NCBI GenBank assembly: GCA_012271135.1
Contig: JAAXGZ010000097.1
Location: forward strand, 62,001 to 126,000
DNA length: 64,000 bases
Reading direction: 5' to 3'
Source of the DNA: Caldilineales bacterium
GTDB taxonomy: Bacteria; Chloroflexota; Anaerolineae; Caldilineales; Caldilineaceae
The notes below the pieces were generated by a model. That model saw only the letters and a program-made list of their open reading frames with translations, made no database searches and was not told the origin of the DNA. Of this stretch, positions 7,558 to 16,364 are shown piece by piece. Position 1 is the stretch's first letter. Each line of letters begins with the position of its first letter. Made by a program: the position numbers and the translations under genes.

Positions 7558-10437
7558 ATGAAGCATTTGCGTTCGCTTGTCGGCAAGGAACTGGAGAGCT
7601 ACTTTGGCTCTCCCATGGCCCTGATCTTCCTCGGCGTGTTCCTGGTATTCACGCTGTACACCTTTTTCTGGGTGGAAGCCTTCTTTGCCGGAGGCCTGGC
7701 GGAACTGCGGGGTCTTTTCCGGTGGATGCCCATTCTGCTGATCTTCCTGATTTCCGCCCTGACCATGCGGCAGTGGAGCGAGGAACAGCGTTCGGGAACG
7801 CTGGAGACGCTGTTGACCCTGCCCGTGGGTTCGCTCACGCTGGTGGCCGCCAAGTTCGCGTCCGTGATGATCATGGTGGCACTGGCGCTGGCACTCACAC
7901 TCCCCCTGCCCGTCACCGTGGCCAACCTGGGAAACATCGACTGGGGTCCGGTTGCCGCCGGCTATCTGGCCACGCTGCTGTTGAGTGCGGCCTACGTGGG
8001 CTTGGGCTTGTTTGCCTCGTCCCGTACCGACAACCAGATCGTCGCCCTCATCATCACGGTGGTCGTAGGCGGCCTCCTCTATTTCGCCGGCAGTACCACG
8101 GCCACCGAATTCTTGCCGCCGGCCATGGCCGATTTCCTGCGCGCCATCGGCACCGACAGCCGCTTCCAAAGCATCCAGCGCGGTGTGCTGGACCTGCGCG
8201 ACCTGGTCTACTACCTGACCCTGACCGGCATGTTTCTGACCCTGAACGTACTGTCGGTACAGTCCATTCGCTGGAGCCGCGGCCACGACCGGGTCCGACA
8301 ACGCGAGATCTTGTTGTCATCCCTCCTGATCGCCAATCTGGTCCTGTCGAACATCTGGCTGCATCCCCTGCGCTTCCTGCGCGTGGACGTGACGGAACAG
8401 CAGGAATATTCCCTTTCGGAAACCACGAAGACCTTGCTGGATGGCCTGGTCGAACCGCTCAAAATCACCGGATTCTTCAGTGCCAAGACGCATCCGCAGT
8501 TGGCCCCGGTGGTATCCGGTATTGCCGACATGCTGGCCGAGTACGACATCGCGGGCGGCGCCAACGTGGAAGTCCAGGTCCTAGACCCGACCACCGATCC
8601 CGACCTGGAACTCGATGCCACCCAAACCTACGGCATCAATCCGATCCCGTTCCAAATCGAGGAACGGTACGAATCGGCGGTCCGCAATTCCTACTTCCAT
8701 GTGCTGATCCGCTATGCCGACCAGCACATCATCCTGCAGGTGGCCGATCTGGTGAAGGTGACCAACGACCGGGACGGCACGACCAACGTACAACTCGATA
8801 CCTTGGAATACACCCTGACGCGGGCCATCAAACAGGTGGTATATGGCTTCCAGAGCGTGGAGGCCGTGCTGGACAGTTTGGGCGAACCCGTGATGCTGTC
8901 GTTCCTCGTGACCCCCGGCCAACTAAACGAGCAGGCCAATACCGACATGGAACTCATCATTGCCACCGGTGAGGAGCTGGCAGCCAGCTCGGAGTACTTC
9001 GAGTTCGAAGTTGTCAACCCGGACGCGGAAGGTGCCCGGTTCCCGCGCGAGATGCTGATCAACTCCTGGGGCCTTGAGCCCTATCCCCCATCCATGGTGT
9101 CGCCCAGCGACTACTACTTCCACCTGGTCCTGGATCTGGCAGGGGAACTGCACCTGATATTCCCCAGGGGCGGAATCTCGCGATCCTCAATCAGAACCGT
9201 GATCGACGAGACCATTCAACGAACCCAGCCGGGATTCCTGCGCACGGTCGGCCTCTGGCTGCCCCCCAATATTCCCACGCAGTCGATCCTGGGCCAGCAG
9301 CTTGACCCGTTGGCTTCGTGGAACACGGTACAGAGTTCACTCTCGTCCGAGTTCGAAGTGGAAGTGGTCGACCTCGAATCAGGACCGGTTGGGGATCACA
9401 TCGACGTCCTGTTCCTGATCGCGCCCCAGTACATGTCGGAGTTCTCCCTGTTCGCCGTCGACCAGTTCCTCATGCGCGGCGGCTCCCTGATTGTGGCCGC
9501 CTCGAACTTCGGCATTGCACCCCATCCGCTGAGCGGAGACCTGTCACTGACCGGCACCCCGCTGAACCTCAACGAAATGCTGGCCCACCACGGCATCGTT
9601 GTTGAACCACTGCTGGTTCTCGACCTTCAAAACACACCTTTCCCGGTCAACATTCCGCGCCAGGTGGACAACCTTACGGTCAGTGAGTACCAGGCTCTCG
9701 ACTATCCCTTCTTCGTGGATATCCGCTCGGACGCCATGGAGGGCAACCATCCGGCCGTGTCCGGCCTGCCTGCCGTCACCCTCAACTACGCTTCGCCGAT
9801 TACCATCGACCCCGAACTCAACGCCGAGCGCGACGCGGTCACGCTCCTGTATTCCAGCGAGGACTCCTGGGTCACCGACGTGCCCGACATCCAACCCAAC
9901 TTCGAAGCCCATCCAGACTTTGGTTTCGACGTGGCGCCGGAAGATGTGCGCAAGCGCCATCCCCTGGCGGTGACGGTCCAGGGGCGCTTCGACAGCTTCT
10001 TCAAGGATCGTCCCAACCCGTGGCTGGAGGAGGGCGCGGAATCACCGGAAGGTACGGAAAGCCTCCTGACGGATTTCAACGTCATCGAATCGTCCCCGCC
10101 CGACACCCGGCTGGCGGTCATCGGCAGTGCAGAGTTCCTGGACGACCTGATCCTCGACCTGATGCGCATCCTGGTACAGGACCAGGTCACCAACAACCTC
10201 CTGTTCGTGCAAAACCTGGTCGACTGGAGCCAGGAGGATGTGGAACTGCTTTCGATTCGGGCGCGGGGCAACACCATTCGCCTTCTCAAGCCCCTAACCC
10301 AGCAGGAACAGATCCGGTTCGAGGTCCTGAACTACGTCGTTGCGCTGTTGGCTCTTGTCGTCATTGCCGCCATCTGGCGGTGGCGCTCAACCAATCAGAT
10401 CCCGCTTGACGCCGATCCCGGCGAGCGCATGCTGTAG
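7558..10437 (+). CDS. Fused ABC-2 permease and GldG-type auxiliary protein
   Basis: A 959-residue protein combining two normally separate parts. Residues 1 to about 245 are an ABC-2 permease with six hydrophobic segments, beginning with a conserved KELESYFGSPMALIF helix like GldF. From about 255 the GldG-type part begins with a membrane anchor, then DVTEQQEYSLSETTKTLL, and a long extracytoplasmic region ending in a C-terminal helix (VVALLALVVIAAIWRWR) followed by a short tail. In Bacteroidota GldA, GldF and GldG support gliding; elsewhere such triads are uncharacterised exporters. The neighbours (ATPase before, DUF4340 after) fit that organisation. The transported substrate is unknown. Confidence 0.9.
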   Translation: MKHLRSLVGKELESYFGSPMALIFLGVFLVFTLYTFFWVEAFFAGGLAELRGLFRWMPILLIFLISALTMRQWSEEQRSGTLETLLTLPVGSLTLVAAKFASVMIMVALALALTLPLPVTVANLGNIDWGPVAAGYLATLLLSAAYVGLGLFASSRTDNQIVALIITVVVGGLLYFAGSTTATEFLPPAMADFLRAIGTDSRFQSIQRGVLDLRDLVYYLTLTGMFLTLNVLSVQSIRWSRGHDRVRQREILLSSLLIANLVLSNIWLHPLRFLRVDVTEQQEYSLSETTKTLLDGLVEPLKITGFFSAKTHPQLAPVVSGIADMLAEYDIAGGANVEVQVLDPTTDPDLELDATQTYGINPIPFQIEERYESAVRNSYFHVLIRYADQHIILQVADLVKVTNDRDGTTNVQLDTLEYTLTRAIKQVVYGFQSVEAVLDSLGEPVMLSFLVTPGQLNEQANTDMELIIATGEELAASSEYFEFEVVNPDAEGARFPREMLINSWGLEPYPPSMVSPSDYYFHLVLDLAGELHLIFPRGGISRSSIRTVIDETIQRTQPGFLRTVGLWLPPNIPTQSILGQQLDPLASWNTVQSSLSSEFEVEVVDLESGPVGDHIDVLFLIAPQYMSEFSLFAVDQFLMRGGSLIVAASNFGIAPHPLSGDLSLTGTPLNLNEMLAHHGIVVEPLLVLDLQNTPFPVNIPRQVDNLTVSEYQALDYPFFVDIRSDAMEGNHPAVSGLPAVTLNYASPITIDPELNAERDAVTLLYSSEDSWVTDVPDIQPNFEAHPDFGFDVAPEDVRKRHPLAVTVQGRFDSFFKDRPNPWLEEGAESPEGTESLLTDFNVIESSPPDTRLAVIGSAEFLDDLILDLMRILVQDQVTNNLLFVQNLVDWSQEDVELLSIRARGNTIRLLKPLTQQEQIRFEVLNYVVALLALVVIAAIWRWRSTNQIPLDADPGERML

Positions 10438-10485
10438 CCTGCGCCCGTTTCCCGGTTGGCCGACACAATCCACCTTGATTCCGCG

Positions 10486-11562
10486 ATGCAGACCATCACC
10501 AGCCTGTTTGTCAACCGCTCCCAACGGGACCTGTTCAACGTACTGGCCGTCCTGTTGCTGCTGCAGATCGCGGCCGCGGTGGCCCTGGTGGTTCCCTGGG
10601 ATCTCCGCGCGCCCGAACGGGAACCCGTGCGCCTTCTGACTGGCATGCAGGATGCAACTGTCAGGGAACTGCAGATTGAGGACATGCAGGGCAACGTCAT
10701 CCATTTGATTCGCGAAGACGACGGGGAATGGCGGTTCAACGACTTCGACGGCTATCCCGCTTCCAACATCCTAGCCAATCAACTGATCGAGGACATGGTC
10801 GAGCTGGACGACGCGCGGCCGGTGACACAGACCGCCGGCAGCCATGACCGGTTGAGGGTCGGCGAGGAGAATTTCGAACGGCGGCTTACGGTCACCCTGG
10901 TTACGGATGAGGAAGTCGTGGCCTATGTGGGCACGGCACCCCTACCCCGGGCCACGCACGTACGGGCGGCGGACCAGCAGGCGGTATACATCTCCACCGA
11001 CCTGAAGCACCGGGAGGTTTCAACCCAAATCACGCGCTGGCTGGATACCATCTACTACTCGGAAGGACAGGGCGACATCCGAGAATTCAACCTGACCAAT
11101 CCCAACGGAACCTTCAGCTTCAAGCGCGGCGAGGACGATCAGTGGATGATGGAAGGGTTGGCCGAAGGCGAGGTCTTCAACCCGAACAACCTCATCTCCC
11201 TGGTCACCACCGTGTCCACCATCAGCCTGACCCGGCCCTTGGGCAAGCAGGAACTGCCCGAATACGGAATGCTCAACCCACAGGCAGTTGCCACGTTCCG
11301 CGTCCAGGACGACGATGAAGACGAGATGGTGTCCATCGTGATCGGCGCCAACACCGAACGAGCCAATCGGGTCGTGATCAAATCGACCGAATCGGAATGG
11401 TTCGTGGAGGCCAACCGCTTCACGATTGACCGCCTGATCGAACGGACCCGCGACGAATTCCTCGTCAAGCAGCCCGAACCGGAACCCGCGGGCGAACCCA
11501 TCCAAGAGGAAGTTCCGGCTCCTCCAGCGGAGCCGGAAGCAACCCCGGTAGAAAGCGAATAG
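10486..11562 (+). CDS. DUF4340 domain protein, membrane-anchored
   Basis: A 358-residue protein from the ATG at 10486 (an in-frame TTG at 10456 is less likely). One N-terminal transmembrane segment (FNVLAVLLLLQIAAAVALVV) anchors a large extracytoplasmic region containing repeated beta-rich units, as in DUF4340 proteins. Examples are the segments around VRELQIEDMQGN and IREFNLTNPNGTFSF. The C-terminus is a Pro/Glu-rich tail. DUF4340 proteins are found next to GldG-like ABC systems in many phyla, which matches its place 48 bases after the fused permease. Its biochemical role is not established. Confidence 0.82.
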   Translation: MQTITSLFVNRSQRDLFNVLAVLLLLQIAAAVALVVPWDLRAPEREPVRLLTGMQDATVRELQIEDMQGNVIHLIREDDGEWRFNDFDGYPASNILANQLIEDMVELDDARPVTQTAGSHDRLRVGEENFERRLTVTLVTDEEVVAYVGTAPLPRATHVRAADQQAVYISTDLKHREVSTQITRWLDTIYYSEGQGDIREFNLTNPNGTFSFKRGEDDQWMMEGLAEGEVFNPNNLISLVTTVSTISLTRPLGKQELPEYGMLNPQAVATFRVQDDDEDEMVSIVIGANTERANRVVIKSTESEWFVEANRFTIDRLIERTRDEFLVKQPEPEPAGEPIQEEVPAPPAEPEATPVESE

Positions 11563-11596
11563 CCTCCCAATCCGGACAGCTCCCTCCGCAGCTGCC

Positions 11597-12640
11597 ATGT
11601 CCCCAGCCCCTGAAACCGGGCCGGATCCGCTGGACATCGAGATCCCAAACCACCTGCTCCGCTGGTTGGAGGAGCAGGAACTGGCCGCCCCGGGTGAGAA
11701 GATTGAAACCTCGGTGCTGGCCGGTGGCGTCTCCAACCGGACTGTCCGCGTGCAAGCCAGTGACCGCGACCTGATCGTCAAGCAAGCCCTGTCAAGGTTG
11801 CGGGTGGAGGACGAGTGGTTCAGTCCAACCGACCGCATCCTCACCGAGTTTGCCGCATTGGGGGTGTACGGCTCGCTTTTACCAGGTCAGGTGCCGGAGC
11901 CGGTTCGACAGGACCGGGAACGAAACATCATCGCGATGGCCGCGGTGCCGGAACCCCATGCGAACTGGAAAGCACGCTTGCTGGAGGGAAATGTTGATCC
12001 CGGTTCGTGGCAGGAGTTCGGCCGCATGCTGGCTCACGTCCACGACAGGGCCAGACCGCAGGTCGACCGGCTGCCGGCGCGCTTTCAGTCCAAGATGCAC
12101 TTTCACTCGCTCCGGCTGGACCCGTACTATTTGGTGAGCGGCCTGCGGGTCCCACAAGCTGCCGACTTCATGCAGGAACTTGTGAACGCGGCAACGATCT
12201 CACGCAACACGCTTGTCCACGGCGACTATAGCCCCAAGAATGTCCTGCTGCAGGGCCGAAGGCTGTGGCTGCTGGACTTTGAAGTCAGCCACGTGGGCAC
12301 ACCCTGGTTCGATGTTGGTTTCGCACTTACTCATGCGCTGGCCAAGGCCCTGTGGTCGCCGCTGTGGCGTAGGCAGTTTCTGCAGGGAGCCAAGGCCTTC
12401 TGGAGTGGCTACCGGCAACGTTCCGGAAGGGCAGTTGCCCAGGATGGGGGTGAAGCCGCAGGGTGCAGGCACACTGTTGGTTGCCTGCTAGCCAGAGCGG
12501 TGGGCCGGTCCCGACTGGAATACTTGGACGATGCCCAGTTGGACCGCCAGTGTTCGCTGGCCCTGCGGCTGATGGCCAACCCTCCCTCCACCATCCCCGA
12601 CTTGATCCGCGAGTTTGCCGGGTTGCTCGGGGGGATTTGA
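11597..12640 (+). CDS. Aminoglycoside/choline-kinase-like phosphotransferase
   Basis: A 347-residue protein of the APH/choline kinase fold, which phosphorylates a hydroxyl on a small molecule using ATP or GTP. The catalytic loop is LVHGDYSPKNVLL near residue 210 (Asp as base, Asn for metal), and the following metal-binding segment is LLDFEVSHVGTPWFDVGF. An N-lobe lysine in DLIVKQAL and a preceding GGVSNRTVRV strand fit the nucleotide site. The altered enolase gene starts 28 bases downstream, so the kinase product could be the substrate of that enzyme; this is inference. Resistance is not implied by the family alone. Confidence 0.82.
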   Translation: MSPAPETGPDPLDIEIPNHLLRWLEEQELAAPGEKIETSVLAGGVSNRTVRVQASDRDLIVKQALSRLRVEDEWFSPTDRILTEFAALGVYGSLLPGQVPEPVRQDRERNIIAMAAVPEPHANWKARLLEGNVDPGSWQEFGRMLAHVHDRARPQVDRLPARFQSKMHFHSLRLDPYYLVSGLRVPQAADFMQELVNAATISRNTLVHGDYSPKNVLLQGRRLWLLDFEVSHVGTPWFDVGFALTHALAKALWSPLWRRQFLQGAKAFWSGYRQRSGRAVAQDGGEAAGCRHTVGCLLARAVGRSRLEYLDDAQLDRQCSLALRLMANPPSTIPDLIREFAGLLGGI

Positions 12641-12668
12641 TCTTCAACTTGCTGCAGGGAAGGTTCCG

Positions 12669-13946
12669 ATGTTTACCATAGACGACCTGGAAGCCCATGA
12701 AATCCTGGATAGCAGGGGCCGTCCAACCGTCAAGGCGTCACTGCTGCTGTCATCCGGGCATTCCGGTACGGTGTCCGTTCCCTCTGGCGCATCCACCGGC
12801 ATCCACGAAGCCCATGAACTACGAGACGGGGATCCGCACCGTTACCGGGGCAACGGCTGCCTGAAGGCCGTGAATTCGGTTCGGCACATCGGGGCGGAGA
12901 CAGCCAGTCGGCCCTGGCGTTCCCAGCAGGAATTGGACAACTTCCTGATCGATCTGGATGGCACCCCCAACAAGTCCCGGCTAGGCGCAAACGCAGTACT
13001 CGCCGTCTCGCTGGCGTTCGCACGCGCGGTTGCCGGAGCGAAAAGCCAAAGCCTTTGGCGACACTTCGCGTCGTTTCGCACCGACGGCGCATCCATGCCC
13101 GCGCAACTACCCTCGCCCACCATCAACCTGTTCAGCGGTGGGGTCCATGCCGGAAAGCAGGTCGCGCTGCAGGATGTACTTGTCCTGCCGTTGCCGGAGC
13201 GCCCGATTGACGAACAAATGGCGGCCATGGCCGAAGTGTATGCCTGCGCGGTTGACCTGATCGCCCGCGACTACGGCCAACGCAATCTGACCGCCGACGA
13301 AGGAGGCTTGGCCCCAACCTTCAAGAACACCCATGAAATGTTGGCCCAGGCCGACGATTGCTGTCGCGCCGCAGGTTTGGAACCGGGGATCGACTACAAA
13401 CTGGCAATCGATGCTGCCGCCAGCCATTTCCATGAGGACGGCCGTTATTACGTGGACGGCAAGGACCTGTCCACCGGGGAGTTAATCTCTCTGTATCGAA
13501 CCTGGTGTCGGGCCTACCCAATGCACAGCATCGAGGATGGGTTGGCCGAAGACGACTGGACTGGCTGGCAGGAGCTGTGCGCGGAACTCGGCGATTCCAC
13601 CATCGTCCTGGGCGACGATCTGCTGTGCACGAACCCGAACCGAATCAGGCGTGCGGCGGGGTCGGCCTGTGCCAACGCCCTTTTGCTGAAAGTCAACCAA
13701 ATCGGGACGCTCAGCGAAGCGCGGGATGCCCTCGAACTGGCGCGCGGCTACGGTTGGCACGTGGTTGTGTCAGCCCGCAGCGGCGAGACCGAGGACGACT
13801 GGCTGGCCGATCTGGCGGTAGGTTGGCAGGCGGACAACATCAAGGTCGGTTCCATTACCCAGTCGGAACGACTGGCCAAGTACAACCGGTTGCTTTACTT
13901 GGGCAACCGCAAACCGTTTGATCCCGAAGCTGGACGTTTGGCCTGA
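12669..13946 (+). CDS. Enolase paralogue with altered active-site residues
   Basis: A 425-residue full-length enolase-fold protein. The start ATG at 12669 has an AGGGAAGG site just upstream and follows the kinase by 28 bases. The capping loop SVPSGASTG, the metal ligands (Asp248, Glu289, Asp317), the general base Lys341 (LLKVNQIGTLSE), Glu211 (TADEGGLAP), Arg370-Ser371 and Lys392 are all present. Two canonical positions differ. The active-site His of SHRSGETED is Ala369 (SARSGETED), and the Glu of the IQEF segment is Asp169 (LQDVLVLP). NGGxHA has become SGGVHA, keeping the His. It may act on a different phospho-hydroxyacid or be a weak enolase; whether the genome has a canonical enolase is not visible here. 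Confidence 0.85.
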   Translation: MFTIDDLEAHEILDSRGRPTVKASLLLSSGHSGTVSVPSGASTGIHEAHELRDGDPHRYRGNGCLKAVNSVRHIGAETASRPWRSQQELDNFLIDLDGTPNKSRLGANAVLAVSLAFARAVAGAKSQSLWRHFASFRTDGASMPAQLPSPTINLFSGGVHAGKQVALQDVLVLPLPERPIDEQMAAMAEVYACAVDLIARDYGQRNLTADEGGLAPTFKNTHEMLAQADDCCRAAGLEPGIDYKLAIDAAASHFHEDGRYYVDGKDLSTGELISLYRTWCRAYPMHSIEDGLAEDDWTGWQELCAELGDSTIVLGDDLLCTNPNRIRRAAGSACANALLLKVNQIGTLSEARDALELARGYGWHVVVSARSGETEDDWLADLAVGWQADNIKVGSITQSERLAKYNRLLYLGNRKPFDPEAGRLA

Positions 13947-13991
13947 CAAAGGCAGTTGCGGCCCGGTGGCCGGAAGCCCCGGGGACAGGCG

Positions 13992-13997
13992 TATAAT
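13992..13997 (+). promoter_or_regulatory. Perfect TATAAT -10 box ahead of the LDH2-type gene
   Basis: A consensus TATAAT stands about 97 bases before the dehydrogenase start, in the 147-base gap after the enolase paralogue. No recognisable -35 lies at 16-18 bases. It may give the dehydrogenase and propeller genes their own promoter. Confidence 0.4.
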
Positions 13998-14093
13998 CCC
14001 ACGCACCTTTACCCGCGCGATACGATCGATTTTGGCGCAGTGGCTTGACGCGTCGGACGATACTGCCATCCACCAACCCATGGACCCTTGCCC

Positions 14094-15134
14094 ATGCCTG
14101 CCATTGCCCCTTCGGACCTCAACGACCTTGTAACCGGAATTCTGCATGGCTCGGGGCTGCCCGAGGATCAGGCCCGGCGCACGGCCGACCATCTGGTTGA
14201 ATCGAACTTGATGGGGCACGACTCGCACGGGGTGCTGCGAGTCCCCGGATATGCCGAACAAATTGAAAAGGGCAGCATCAAGGCTCTTGGTTCCCAGATT
14301 GTGGAACGGGATTCGTCGGCGACGGCGGTCGTGGATGCCGACGGCAGCATCGGCATTCTCATGGCCTACGAAGCGATGGAAATGGCAACCCGGAAGGCCC
14401 AAGCGGTCGGCGTCGGGGTTGTGACCGTGCGCAGGGCCAGCCACATTGGACGGTTGGGTGCATTTCCCCCATTGGCCGCCGCCCAGAACTGCATTGGCAT
14501 CATCATGCTTAATGGAGGAGCCCGTTTCGCGGCCCCCTTTGGAGGCACGGACCGTCGGCTTCCTCCAAATCCCTTGGCCATCAGTGCCCCCACCGATACG
14601 GACGCTCCCATGATGCTGGACATCACCACCAGCATGGTTGCCGGTGGCAAGCTGGAAGTTCTAACGGCGCGCAATCAGGAGGCACCGGAGGGTTGGCTCG
14701 TGGACGGCGAGGGCAACACCGTCACCGACCCCGCGCTGTTGCGCACGCCCCACGCTGCCATGCTTCCACTGGGCGGTGCCCTGGGACACAAGGGATACGG
14801 CCTGTCCATGATGATCGACGTTATGGCAGGAGCATTGTCCAGGGCGGGATGCAGCCGGGAAAACCCCACCCGGGGCGCCAGCGGGTTCCTGTGCATGGCC
14901 TTGCAAATTGAAGCCTTCGTCGACATGGACGAATACCGCACCGAAGTGCGTCATCTGATTGACTGGATCAAATCCTCCCGCTTGATGCCGGGAACGGATC
15001 AAATCTACCTCCCTGGCGAGATCGAGCAGCAGCGCATCAGGGAGCGGACTGCCAGCGGAATCCCGATCGAGGACGCGACCTGGAATCGCATCGTCGAGTC
15101 GGCATCGAAGTACGGAATACCGGTTCCCGCCTAA
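14094..15134 (+). CDS. LDH2-family malate/L-lactate/ureidoglycolate dehydrogenase
   Basis: A 346-residue NAD(P)-dependent 2-hydroxyacid oxidoreductase of the LDH2/MDH2 family, which is structurally unrelated to ordinary LDH. Characteristic segments are MGHDSHGVLRVPGY near residue 45, the catalytic-type His in RASHIGRLG, an APFGG/PNPLAIS nucleotide loop and GHKGYGLSMMIDV in the last third. The ATG at 14094 is used rather than an in-frame TTG six bases earlier. The beta-propeller gene begins 21 bases downstream. Family members act on malate, sulfolactate, ureidoglycolate or keto-gulonate; the substrate here is unknown. Confidence 0.88.
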   Translation: MPAIAPSDLNDLVTGILHGSGLPEDQARRTADHLVESNLMGHDSHGVLRVPGYAEQIEKGSIKALGSQIVERDSSATAVVDADGSIGILMAYEAMEMATRKAQAVGVGVVTVRRASHIGRLGAFPPLAAAQNCIGIIMLNGGARFAAPFGGTDRRLPPNPLAISAPTDTDAPMMLDITTSMVAGGKLEVLTARNQEAPEGWLVDGEGNTVTDPALLRTPHAAMLPLGGALGHKGYGLSMMIDVMAGALSRAGCSRENPTRGASGFLCMALQIEAFVDMDEYRTEVRHLIDWIKSSRLMPGTDQIYLPGEIEQQRIRERTASGIPIEDATWNRIVESASKYGIPVPA

Positions 15135-15155
15135 ATCCAGTGCCCGGAGGCAAAC

Positions 15156-15875
15156 ATGGACGGCAACGGTCGTTTTGAACGGATTTTCAGGTCCCCCTAC
15201 GCTGTGCCCAACGGCATCGCAGCCTGTCCGGACGGCGTTTGGGTTGTGGATCAGATCACGGACCGGGTGGCCCTGGTCAGCCTGGACGAACCCAACGAAT
15301 ACCAGGTAACCCATTTCCTGAAGGACTACCCCAGCGATTCGTCGAACACCAGCGGCATGTGCTGGCACGACGGGGATCTCTGGCTGGCAGCCAACGGGAG
15401 TTCGGACCTATGGCGGCCATCCCGTGAACAGGATGCGCGGAAAGGGGCCGGCGAGGTGTTGAGGATGGATACCGACACCGGCGCACTGAAGGAACGGCGT
15501 CTCCTACCCGGTGGCGGCGGCACGCACGGCATCGAGGTTGACTGCCGGGATCCGGACTACATCTGGCTGAGCACCTTGTCCAGGCAGACTCTCAGCCGGG
15601 TTCGCATAGCGGACTGGTCCGTTACCGCAACCATTCCGCTCCAGCACGATCGATCCCACGGTCTGGTCAGCACCGACAAGGCACTGTGGATCGTCTACAC
15701 CAACGAACGGACCATCGTCGAGACGGATCCGGATACCGGCGAGCCCGGTCGGACCATCAACATTCCCGACAACATGCCGCAACCGCACGGAATGACGCGG
15801 CAAGGCGCCGACTTTCTGTACTGCGACGCGACCAGCGGTTGGATTGTGAGAGTCCACGACGTTATCGACGGCTGA
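15156..15875 (+). CDS. Beta-propeller (YncE/SMP-30-like) protein
   Basis: A 239-residue protein made of repeated WVVD, LWLAAN, IWLSTL and LWIVYT blades, typical of NHL/YncE/SMP-30 propellers, with GGGTHGIEVD and DRSHGLVSTD loops. The start at 15156 has a GGAGG site six bases upstream. No signal peptide is evident, so it is predicted to be cytoplasmic. SMP-30 relatives are lactonases, but the metal-ligand set cannot be confirmed here. It follows the LDH2-type gene closely and may act on a related sugar acid or lactone. Confidence 0.7.
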   Translation: MDGNGRFERIFRSPYAVPNGIAACPDGVWVVDQITDRVALVSLDEPNEYQVTHFLKDYPSDSSNTSGMCWHDGDLWLAANGSSDLWRPSREQDARKGAGEVLRMDTDTGALKERRLLPGGGGTHGIEVDCRDPDYIWLSTLSRQTLSRVRIADWSVTATIPLQHDRSHGLVSTDKALWIVYTNERTIVETDPDTGEPGRTINIPDNMPQPHGMTRQGADFLYCDATSGWIVRVHDVIDG

Positions 15876-15938
15876 CGCCAACGGTACGTCGCGCGCTGCC
15901 CTACGATATCCGGTAGTTCGGCCCGGGAGGAATTTCCG

Positions 15939-16043
15939 ATGTGCCGTGTCGGCACGGGAACTGTCGGCAGGCCAGAAACGTTCCTGACTTTCGTGACCCC
16001 ATGGCAACGCCCTCAAAGGGAATCGGGTCCGCCAACTCCATGA
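15939..16043 (+). CDS. Possible 34-residue leader peptide
   Basis: A short frame begins with ATG at 15939, eight bases after a strong GGGAGG site, and ends with TGA overlapping the ATG of the cysteine-cluster gene (ATGA at 16040-16043). The peptide starts MCRVGTG and ends SGPPTP and resembles nothing known. The combination of a good ribosome-binding site with a four-base stop/start overlap suggests translational coupling. It is short enough to have arisen by chance. Confidence 0.4.
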   Translation: MCRVGTGTVGRPETFLTFVTPWQRPQRESGPPTP

Positions 16044-16339
16044 CCCAACAACTATCGCCATCCGGGCGGAATGCGGGTTTCGGGAACCAGTGTCGCGTCG
16101 GGTGTGGGGCATGCTGCGTCGCCATCAGCATTAGCACCACAATTCCCGGTATGTCCGGACCCAAACCGGCAGGGGTGCGTTGCATCCAACTGACCAGCGA
16201 CAACCGCTGCCGGTTGTACGGCAAACCCGAACGGCCCGACGTGTGCCGCGCGTTCCAGCCGTCTGCCGAGATTTGTGGCAGCACCAACGACGAGGCGATG
16301 CGCAACCTGATTGAACTGGAAGCACTAACCTCCTCGTGA
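16040..16339 (+). CDS. YkgJ-family cysteine-cluster (Fe/Zn-binding) protein
   Basis: A 99-residue protein with the YkgJ-type cysteine pattern: CRVGCGACC, then GVRCIQL, RCRLYG, ERPDVCRAFQPSAEICG. Such proteins are predicted to chelate iron or zinc; their role is not established. The start at 16040 is chosen because the motif begins normally about 16 residues later and because it overlaps the stop of the short upstream frame. Alternatives in frame are ATG at 16001 and GTG at 15941. A hairpin follows immediately after the stop. Confidence 0.78.
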   Translation: MTQQLSPSGRNAGFGNQCRVGCGACCVAISISTTIPGMSGPKPAGVRCIQLTSDNRCRLYGKPERPDVCRAFQPSAEICGSTNDEAMRNLIELEALTSS

Positions 16340-16340
16340 C

Positions 16341-16364
16341 ACGCCTTCGGCATTGCGAAGGCGT
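16341..16364 (+). terminator. Hairpin after the cysteine-cluster gene
   Basis: ACGCCTTCG and its exact complement CGAAGGCGT form a nine-base-pair stem with a six-base loop, two bases after the stop codon. No U-tract follows (TGGCCAGG), so it may be a transcript-stabilising end rather than a strong intrinsic terminator. Confidence 0.45.

Noticed and set aside
11597-12640. Calling the phosphotransferase an antibiotic resistance gene
   Set aside because: Only the general APH/choline-kinase fold motifs are visible and the neighbours are metabolic, so a resistance role is unsupported.
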